Part shown: positions 22,311-29,815 of the stretch, in pieces
Numbering within the stretch: the stretch's first letter is position 1
Layout: every line of letters begins with the position of its first letter
Assembly: GCA_027604005.1 (NCBI GenBank)
Contig: JADGJT010000002.1
Span: forward strand, 62,001-126,000
Source: Dinochytrium kinnereticum
Lineage: Eukaryota > Chytridiomycota > Chytridiomycetes > Chytridiales > Chytridiaceae
DNA length: 64,000 nucleotides
Direction of reading: 5' to 3'
Program-made: the position numbers and the translations under genes
The notes under the pieces: model-generated
Seen by the model: the letters and a program-made list of their open reading frames with translations, nothing else
Databases searched by the model: none
Told to the model about the DNA's origin: nothing

Positions 22311-24567
22311 ATGACCGAGAAAGGCGTGCGTATCGGTTGCTATTCGGCCTTCTGGGGTGACTCTATATCTGCCGCGGGACAGTTCTTTGCCATGGTAAGG
22401 AGATGAGATATGTCTTGCCACAGAATGCCAACCTTTTAAATTAAGGATAACCCTCCCGAGTTCGTTGTGGGTGAGTTGATTCGTATTTTTCTTTCAGCAA
22501 CGGCTGATTTTAAACAGCCGACTACCTGGCCGAGGTTACTATGGGCATTCTCGCGAAGTCAAGGCGAGCGGCTAAAGGCGGCGCAGGGAAAGGCGGGTAC
22601 GTTCAGGAATTTGTAGACAGGGTCTACGTGCCGAACGCTGCCAAGATTGCAAAGAAAAAGATTCGAATTATTACAAATGCCGGAGGGCTTGACCCTTTGG
22701 CGTTGAAGGCTGCCATCGAAAAAGCAGCTGACGAGGCTGGAGTCCATCCTCGTCCCAAGGTTGGTGCGGTTTTTGGGGATGATCTCCTTCAGCCGGAAAA
22801 CTGGAAAACTTTAGAGGAATTGAAAATACGTGGAGGAATCACTTCCTTTTCCCATGTTGAGAATAACGAGGCAGATGCTGAAAAGTGGCCAGCGGATGCC
22901 AAGTCGATTATCAGTCTTAATGCTTACATGGTGATTCATTAAAAGTTTAAACGCTGCTTAACATTAATTAGGGTTGTGAGCCAATTGTAGAGGCATTGAA
23001 CGCAGGGTGCGATATCGTTGTGACTGGAAGAGTGGTTGATTCGGCTTTGGTTCTGGCACCGTTGATCCACAAGTATAAGTGGCCCATGAACGCTTTTGAC
23101 CTCCTCGCCGCCGGTTCTTTAGCGGGGCACGTTATTGAATGTGGATGCCACGCGACTGGTGGGAATTTCACGGACTGGAAGCTCTCCGCCTTCTCCAAAA
23201 ATGGCGGATGGTCAAATATGGGTTACCCTATCGTGGAGGTCTTCAACAATGGAGAATTCCTAGTTTCAAAAGTCCCAAACACTGGTGGGCTTGTCTCTTT
23301 CGGGACAGTGACAGAGCAGATCCTCTACGAAGTTTTGGATCCAGGAGCCTATATCTTACCTGACGTTATCGCTGATTTGAGAATGGTTGAGGTTCGTGAG
23401 GTTGGGACTGATTTGGTTCGCGTTTCTGGAGTGAAGGGACGTGCGCCTACACCCTTTTTGAAGACCTCAGGTGTATATGCAGACGGATATAAAATGACTG
23501 GGGAGCTCCTCATAGGCGGTACCGAAGCCAAGAAAAAGGCCGAGATGGTCGGAAGGTCCATTATCGCTAAAGTGAGTGGCATTCTCAAAAAGCTCGGAAT
23601 GGAGGATTTTAAGGCTTATGAAATCGAATGCCTAGGATCTGAGCATACATATGGGTTTGTGCTTTTAGCTGTTAGTGATTGATATATTTATCCTGCCCCC
23701 GTTGTTATCTCAAAAAAGGCCACATTCGACCTCTACTGACACTCGAGAAGTTGTTATGCGTATCACGGTTCTTCATTCCTCAAAAACTCCACTCATGCTA
23801 TTTGCAAGAGAAATGGCCCCGGTTTGCTTTTCTGAACTATTCGCTTTGCTGACAAAAACAATAGGCGGCCACGTGCATGTCTCCTGGGATTACCGGTATG
23901 AGAACACCCTAACTTTGAGCCTCTTTAACCTAAACCATAGGTTCTGGCTCTGGTCGACCTTCGCCTTCGGCTAACTTATCCCATTTTTCATCCTTAATCC
24001 CGAAATCTTCATTTGGTGGTTATTTTGTCGCTGAGGAGAGCAGTAAACCGATTAAGGTTCCTTATTCAATTTTTGGTCAAACTTCTCTGCCTCCTACTCT
24101 GGTCTGGAGCGCTCCGAACTTTAAACACTCTAAGCACAGTGCTACTGTTCGCTTAATTGACATATGTTATGGGCGTAGTGGAGATAAAGGCGATACGTGC
24201 AATATTGGTTAGTTCTTTAGGGTGTAAGGTCAATTAATCGTTACTACAGGCATCATTTCCCGTAATCCTGCCATCTTTCCATTTATTGTACACCACCTGA
24301 CGGAGAGTAAAGTTAAGGAATTTATGGGACATTTAGTAAAAGGAAGTGTTTTTCGATATGTTCTTCCTGGAACTCTTTCTCTCAACTTTGTCTGCACAAA
24401 GGCTCTAGGTAATACCATATCAGATTAATCAATCCTAAAACCTAATAGGCGGTGGCGGCCTTGCATCAATGCGTATTGATCGACAAGGGAAAACATATGC
24501 TCAGCTTCTCCTCACGATGCAGGTTGAGGTTCCCATTGAACTTCTATCCAGCAAGCAAAAGCTATGA
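22311..24567 (+). CDS. AtuA family protein (DUF1446 plus C-terminal AtuA-like domain)
   Basis: Nine exons (22311-22394, 22446-22470, 22518-22930, 22972-23654, 23719-23821, 23865-23895, 23941-24207, 24250-24408, 24449-24567) join to 627 residues. The N-terminal part matches the acyclic terpene utilisation protein AtuA: VRIGCYSAFWGDS, KIRIITNAGGLDP, GCDIVVTGRVVDSALVLAPLI, HVIECGCHATGGNFTDW, LVSFGTVTEQILYEVLDP. The C-terminal AtuA-like domain carries YGRSGDKGDTCNIGI, SLNFVCTKALGGGG and MRIDRQGK. In pseudomonads atuA belongs to the citronellol/geraniol catabolic cluster with geranyl-CoA carboxylase, though its chemistry is undefined. Here it is head-to-head with a biotin carboxylase subunit, suggesting shared regulation in isoprenoid or branched-chain acyl-CoA breakdown. 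Several introns use GTTTG donors. Confidence 0.9.
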
Positions 24568-24729
24568 ATAAAGAGATGCAGCATTGCTGTAATCCATCTG
24601 GAATTACTGTAAATTCTAAGGTGAAAAGAGAGAGAATAGCCGTATCGGATCAATGTTCAAGAAAATCACCAAATAATACATTTATTAATGAAGTTACGGA
24701 AAGATAAGTATGTGTACACGGAATGGTCC

Positions 24730-25426
24730 TTAGAATAAGGTGTAGAAAGAGATCGCAACGGCTGGGATGAATGTTAGAGGTGCGGATAAGGGTCTTCCTA
24801 CCAATGCCGGCGGTCGCAAGCATGCTCGCGCCAAGGCTGCCAGCAGCTAAGAGCATGTTAGAACGATGGAAAAGCGGGGTGGCTTACCATTGTTGTTACA
24901 CAGGTCGGTTTGGCAGCAGTTGACTTCACTGTAGAGGGAGAGGGCAGACGTGACGGATGACTTCAGGATGTTGCAGGAGCTGAGGTACGTCTTGCTCTTG
25001 ACCCACTTGCCATCAGACTTCAACTTGGCTTTTTTGCAATAAAAATAAGTTGGGTTAACAGAGTTCCATGAAGGAGCCTAAGATGTGCAAGCACTCACCA
25101 GCTTGGCAGGCATCTCCGATGAGGAGGGAGTTGTCCTTCGACTGGCTGAGAGAGTAGTCAAGGGAGGTGACCCAGCAGTTGATGTTGGTGCCGCCGGTCA
25201 GGGTGCTGACGACGTTGGCGGCTCCCGTGACGGCGCTGCCAACAGCGTTGGCGACGCTTCCAACGAGTCCAGAGAGCTGGTCAGTCTCACCAGCAGCGGG
25301 AGCAGCGTCAACAGCGGGGGCGGCATCGACGGCGGGGGCAGCGTCAACAGCAGGAGCCTCATCCGCAAAGGCGGAGGCTACAAGGCCAAGACCGACAACA
25401 GCAAGGAGTGAGCGTTTGATATGCAT
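24730..25426 (-). CDS. putative GPI-anchored Ly6/uPAR-like secreted protein, copy A
   Basis: 181 residues from exons 25099-25426, 24888-25028, 24802-24846 and 24730-24761. A signal peptide (MHIKRSLLAVVGLGLVASAF) is followed by three APAVDA hexapeptide repeats, a Gly/Ala/Val-rich segment, then a six-cysteine domain beginning NCW and ending NCCQTDLCN, the terminal signature of three-finger Ly6/uPAR domains. The C-terminus is hydrophobic (AGIAVAISFYTLF after splicing), as expected of a GPI-attachment signal. A 40-nt segment at 24762-24801 with GT and AG ends interrupts this tail; removing it restores the same tail as copy B, so it is called an intron. Tandem paralog of the next gene. Surface function unknown; the Ly6-like call rests on the cysteine pattern only. 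Confidence 0.75.
24762..24801 (-). other. 40-nt intron specific to copy A
   Basis: On the minus strand this begins GTAGGA and ends CCCAG. It splits the last codons of copy A inside an Ala codon. Copy B continues without interruption at the matching position. Its length is not a multiple of three, so retention would replace the hydrophobic anchor. Confidence 0.75.
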
Positions 25427-25902
25427 AGTGATAGCTACAATATTTATTAAGTTAATAGCACGACAACGGTCCTGCAGTAACTTACGTATCAATTGGAGGG
25501 TAACTTGTTCCAAAGTGTTGTTTTTAGAAGGCGTTGACAGAATGTGTACTGCGGGGTAGACCCTGCCTTTTTATATTGATAGGATGTGCAAGCCCGGTCG
25601 GGCTAGTACGTCAAATAACCATTTCATATGACCTATTTTATAAACTACGTTACTGCAGGGCAATCGTGGTAATCCCCACAATCTCTAACATATAGTGAGC
25701 TGTATGATTGTTGTGACAATCATGATTTTCAAGGTAAACAAACAGAGTTTAACCATCGTCCCCAGCTTTTTTTTTGATTTGGATTAAAGCACTCGAGTAA
25801 TGCGGCAAAGAGAAGAAGTCGGTCTTAAAGGATTTATTACATCGCATAAGCGTAATTATTGTATACAAGTCTAACATAACACCAATGTTCTCGCTCTGTA
25901 GT
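25427..25902. promoter_or_regulatory. promoter of copy A and 3' region of copy B
   Basis: A 476-bp interval between the two tandem paralogs. On the minus strand a TATAAAAA box lies at 25568-25575 about 140 bp upstream of the copy A ATG, with the palindromic element at 25592-25603 upstream of it. The rest is AT-rich without a gene. Confidence 0.55.
25592..25603 (-). promoter_or_regulatory. palindromic GCCCGACCGGGC element, copy A
   Basis: A 12-bp element with 5-bp inverted arms (GCCCG/CGGGC) around AC on the minus strand. It lies 16 bp upstream of the TATAAAAA box of copy A. The identical element is found upstream of copy B, with otherwise diverged surroundings. Confidence 0.6.
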
Positions 25903-26581
25903 CTAGAAGAAGCTGTAGAAAGAGATGGCGACTGCAACACCAGCAGAGAGCATGAGATTTGTGCCAAGGTTGCCAGCAGCTAATAATGATCATCAGTAAA
26001 CCATTCAAAATTGCACCACTTCCTACCGTTGTTGTTGCACAGGTCGGTTTGGCAGCAGTTGACTTCACTGTAGAGGGAGAGGGCAGACGTGACGGATGAC
26101 TTCAGGATGTTGCAGGAGCTGAGGTACGTCTTGCTCTTGACCCACTTTCCATCAGACTTCAACTTGGCTTTTTTACAATAAATAAGTTGGGTTAACAAGG
26201 TTCCATGAAGGAGCCCAAGATGTGTATGCACTCACCAGCTTGGCAGGCATCTCCGATGAGGAGGGAGTTGTCCTTCGACTGGCTGAGAGAGTAGTCAAGG
26301 GAGGTGACCCAGCAGTTAATGTTGGTGCCGCCGGTCAGGGTGCTGACGACGCTGGCGGCTCCAGAGACGGCGCTGCCAACAGCGTTGGCGACGCTTCCAA
26401 CGAGTCCAGAGAGCTGGTCAGTCTCACCAGCAGCGGGGGCAGCGTCAACAGCGGGGGCGGCATCGACGGCGGGGGCGGCATCGACGGCGGGGGCAGCGTC
26501 AACGGCAGGAGCCTCATCCGCAAAGGCGGAGGCTACAAGGCCAAGACCGACAACGGCGAGGAGGGAGTTCTTAATCTGCAT
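25903..26581 (-). CDS. putative GPI-anchored Ly6/uPAR-like secreted protein, copy B
   Basis: 187 residues from exons 26236-26581, 26027-26167 and 25903-25979. It has the same architecture as copy A: signal peptide MQIKNSLLAVVGLGLVASAF, four rather than three APAVDA repeats, a six-cysteine domain (NCW, DAC, SSC, NCCQTDLCN) and a hydrophobic tail AGVAVAISFYSFF typical of GPI signals. Exons 1 and 2 and intron 1 are almost identical to copy A, while intron 2 and the last exon have diverged. The opposite strand has a long open frame that is only a shadow of the Ala-rich repeats. Likely a cell-surface or wall protein; no function is known to me. Confidence 0.78.
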
Positions 26582-26795
26582 CTTGGAGGGTTGGATGGTC
26601 TTCAGGTAACGAAAGGAGTTAAGTAGGCGCTGTTGGCTGCTATGAGTTTCTGCATTGCAAAGTGAAGAGGCCTGGGGTATATATAGGTGAAAAAGCTGGC
26701 CCGGTCGGGCTCAAATGCCAAATGTCGATCACGACAATCAAACAAAAAGGGATTTGCAATGAACATGTATTTTGGAACATCTTCAACAAAGGCAA
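26582..26795. promoter_or_regulatory. promoter of copy B
   Basis: On the minus strand this interval holds a TATATATA box at 26678-26685, about 95 bp upstream of the copy B ATG, and the GCCCGACCGGGC element at 26699-26710 just upstream. The remainder includes the 3' end of the YOP1-like gene transcript. Confidence 0.55.
26699..26710 (-). promoter_or_regulatory. palindromic GCCCGACCGGGC element, copy B
   Basis: Exact copy of the 12-bp element upstream of copy A, 13 bp upstream of the TATA box of copy B. Conservation of the element, its orientation and its spacing suggests a binding site retained after duplication. Confidence 0.6.
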
Positions 26796-27653
26796 CTATC
26801 GTACAACACGACTCAGGGGGGCATACTGCCAGCCAGACCTTTTGTGGGAAGAAGAAACTTGTGATCCATGTACTTGGTCATGATGCTTTTCAGGATTCGC
26901 TTTCTTTTTGTCTTCAATAGGGGCTGGAGGTGTCGATGGGTTTGGACTACGTCCCCCTAGGAATCTCAGAACATTCACGTAGACACGATACGCGCCCTTT
27001 AAATATTAGCTCAGAGCAGGCCAGGCCTTAATAAACCTTAAACTGAGGCAGCATTAGCCATGCAACAAACAGAACTTTGATGAGGAAGTAATACGGCAGC
27101 ATGGTAAGTAAAGCCTTCATATTTGATGTTAAATAAGACATGGTTTAGCTATCCTACCTGGTCGGAGTACTCGAGGAGTGTAAGGAACCCCAAAATAATC
27201 CAGAAAGAAAGCCTGTTCAGTTAGAAAAAAATCATCTTTCTGAATCAAACCATTGCTGGCAGTCCTCCTTCTTTGCTTTGTCCGCTGCCTTCAGGCTCTC
27301 CAGTGCCGGATAAAAGAAACCCAATGCATGGGTCAGGACATTCCCTCCCAAGTTATTCATAATTAAAATCAAATAGACTAATCCGGCCACGGCGTAAACT
27401 ATGAGGCGAATTCGATGTATTTTTGTCATGGCCTCAAGCTCAACCAGCGGTGAGATGGCACCCAGTGACTTGTCTACCTGGAATGGTTCAGTAAGCATGT
27501 AGTCATCAGGAGCTGGTGATAAGAAACCGTTTCATATTGGGTCTTTATCGTTTTCTGGAGGCCGCTGATGGAGATTGCATTGGCAGGGGCTGCCTTTGCA
27601 GGCGGTTTGCTTGCTGGAGGTGCGGCGGAGTGATGTTCATTCATAATACTCAT
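26796..27653 (-). CDS. YOP1: YOP1/REEP5-like (TB2/DP1/HVA22) ER-shaping protein
   Basis: Membrane protein that curves ER tubules. Exons 27528-27653, 27251-27477, 27158-27212, 27037-27114 and 26796-26996 join to 228 residues. Key sequence: a hydrophobic hairpin LIVYAVAGLVYLILIM, the family core LGFFYPALESLKAADK, KKEDCQQW, WLSFWIILGFLTLLEYSDQ, LPYYFLIKVLFVAWLMLPQF and KGAYRVY. The GAAG acceptor for exon 4 was chosen because it restores the 18-residue spacing between the E-[FY]-S and P-x-YY-x-x-x-K segments. The tail after residue 165 is basic and polar. Some donors are GTTTGA and GTTTCT. Confidence 0.9.
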
Positions 27654-28020
27654 TCTGTCCAAATTCCGCTGACAATTTCATGCGACTCGCATCTCAAAGT
27701 CCTTTCTTCTTCTTCTTGTCTGTCTGGGATGCACCGACCACCTGGTTGGTTGATACTCTCCGTGGCCAATAATAGTAGTAAATGATAAATGTTACACATT
27801 ATTATAGAAATAAATCATCAGCACTGAAAGAAAACACCAGTGCTGGCGCAAAACGAGGCTTCCATGCCAGCTAGTTGGTATAAAGTTGATACCTCCAGGT
27901 ATTGACAAATCCACTCACTCCCTTGGTATAAAGTTAATACCTCTAGGTACTGACAAATCCACTCACTCCCTTGCTGCTCAATCCGTTGCACAAATTTCAC
28001 ATTCAGCCACTGCTTGCGAT
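27654..28020. promoter_or_regulatory. divergent promoter of YOP1-like and RTF2 genes
   Basis: A 367-bp divergent interval. It holds a perfect-length tandem duplication of 48 bp (27875-27970) described separately. No open frame with coding character. Confidence 0.5.
27875..27970. repeat. 48-bp tandem duplication with internal inverted repeats
   Basis: Two adjacent 48-bp units (27875-27922 and 27923-27970) differ at three positions. Each begins TTGGTATAAAG and ends CACTCACTCCC. Unit 1 contains the inverted repeat ATACCT-CC-AGGTAT; a second hairpin can form between GGTAT and ATACC. It lies in a divergent promoter. Confidence 0.9.
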
Positions 28021-29125
28021 ATGGGTTGGTGAGTGCCGCAGTTGAGACAACAACTGGCTGATTGACTAACCGACCTTTCCAACCAGTGACGGAGGCTCTA
28101 TCCCCAAGCGGCATGAGCTTGTGAAGACGAAGGCAAAGCCGCAGAGGCCCGATAAGAACTCACAGGTGGATGCCAAGTGGAACTGCTGTACTCTTTCAAA
28201 GGAACCGCTCCAGAAGCCTGTAGTTGGCTGCCGCCTCGGTCGATTGTACAATAAGGATAAACTGATTGAATTTTTGCTCGACCGAAAGGGCTTCGGAGAG
28301 GGGGAGGCCGTAGCTGGCCATATTACTAAAGCATCGGTAGGTTTTCCTAGCCTTTATTCCTTCACCGTTTAACACTTTTTGTTGCAGGATGTTATCACAT
28401 TAAATCTAGCACCAAATCCAGCCTTGTTACAGCAGGATTCGGGACAATCCGCTATTTTGGGAACCATAAGTGATAAAACTCGTCTCGCGGCCTGGATCTG
28501 CCCCATTACTTGTAAGGAAATGAATGGGAAAACGAGGTCGGTTTTTGTTGTCGTTGTTGTTAACTTCTCTGCATATTGACTATTATATATTAGGTTTATT
28601 TTCTCTTCCCAGTGCGGATGCGTTTTATCAGAACAAGCTTTTAAAGAGATACCTTCCCAGACTTGTCTTCAATGCAGCAAGCCATTCTCCCCCGAAGATC
28701 TTATCCCCATCAACTCGGAAATCCCCGAAGAAATCGAGAGATTGCGAAAGGCGGTCGAAATCTGGAATAGCCAAAAGGCTGCGGCCGAACTCGCAAAGAA
28801 AGTGTTGAAGGCGACGAAGAAATCTTCAAAATTATCTGACGGAATTAACGGAACTGGTGCTCCTGGAGAAGGCCGTAAGCGAAAATTAGTTGCCGGCAAG
28901 GATTCGGTTGCCTCAAAGAAATTGGCTGTTGAAAACGGTGAGGTATCGGCGAGGGCAGCCGTATCAAATATCAATATTCCGATGCCAAATCTGGCTGTGA
29001 AGGGAAATGCTGAGATGGAAAAGTCTGCGGCGATTCGCAGTCTTTATGCGAAGAAGGATCCGTCGACGGTACCGAAAGGCAACTATTTGACTATGGGGAC
29101 CTTCACACGGTACGCAGCTTATTGA
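28021..29125 (+). CDS. RTF2: replication termination factor 2 (RTF2)
   Basis: Replication-fork associated protein with a modified C2HC2 RING-like fold. Exons 28021-28028, 28087-28336, 28388-28536 and 28594-29125 give 312 residues. It begins MGCDGGSIPKRHELVKTK, the invariant RTF2 start, split after eight coding nucleotides. Further signatures are WNCCTLSKEPL, PVVGCRLGRLYNKD, ILGTISDKTR, AAWICPITCKEMNGKTR, FIFSSQCGCVLSEQA and CLQCSKPFSPEDLIPIN. The C-terminus is Lys/Ala-rich and ends with the family-typical SLYAKKD. Length is normal for the family (about 300). Confidence 0.95.
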
Positions 29126-29242
29126 GGCTGGTCATCCTTATGCCTTCATTCATCCATTTGTAATTGCCCTGTTGTCATGGTTTTCCGAATCCCTCGATGT
29201 ACTTCTTGAATAAAAGCCAATTGTGGCATCGTATTCTGCATT

Positions 29243-29747
29243 TTAGATATTGCAGTTGAAGGTCATCTCTACCTCAAATATGACAATCGCCTCATCCGCG
29301 TTTCTCATAAGAATACAAAGATAGTGGTGCACTTGGAACATACTGATTCCTTCGTTGATCACTACATCCAGAATCTGAGAAGACGGAATGAATTTGGACT
29401 GCTTCCGCCCAAATGTGTGTTGCACTGTCACTTGAAGACCTAGATTCCGAACAGCAAGCAGTGATTCTGTGCACATTTTAGCCAACACTCCATCGATTCC
29501 TTGTCTACCTTCTATAACTAATGTGGATTTGTAATAAAGCCACATCAGCAGCATTGCAAAAATAGTATATAATGAATCACAGTGATTGCCGCCACAGTTG
29601 GACTAAGGATGTTAACCTCTCCCAGATCCCCTTACGCACCATTCGGATCCAGAGGACGGTCAGACATATCGATAGAAACAACGCATCAAATAAACCAAAC
29701 ACTGATTGATTTGCATGATGCTTAAATTCCTTAGTTCTCGCCTGCAT
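29243..29747 (-). CDS. PIGH: PIG-H (GPI-GlcNAc transferase subunit)
   Basis: Subunit of the ER complex that starts GPI-anchor synthesis by adding GlcNAc to phosphatidylinositol. Two exons, 29640-29747 and 29243-29602, flank a 37-nt intron and give 155 residues. A transmembrane hairpin (FGLFDALFLSICLTVLW; IFAMLLMWLYY) precedes the PIG-H domain: ESLLAVRNLGLQVTV, SKFIPSSQILDVVINEGI, HHYLCILM. The intron was placed because it alone joins the two hydrophobic segments in frame. The start is the first ATG after a run lacking one; the frame is open upstream but without ATG. Lies only 68 bp downstream of the golgin stop codon on the same strand. Confidence 0.88.
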
Positions 29748-29815
29748 TTTATTACAGACACTTTTATATTTTTTTGGAATGTGATTGTTTTTATTTTGAT
29801 GGCCGGGTATTGAAA

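Noticed and set aside
24762..24801. Reading copy A as a truncated or frameshifted pseudogene
   Set aside because: Splicing the 40-nt GT-AG segment restores an ending matching copy B, which is unlikely by chance.
25167..26609. Plus-strand Ala/Thr/Ser-rich open frames opposite both Ly6-like genes
   Set aside because: They mirror the hexapeptide repeats of the minus-strand genes; the minus strand has a signal peptide, cysteines, introns and a TATA box.
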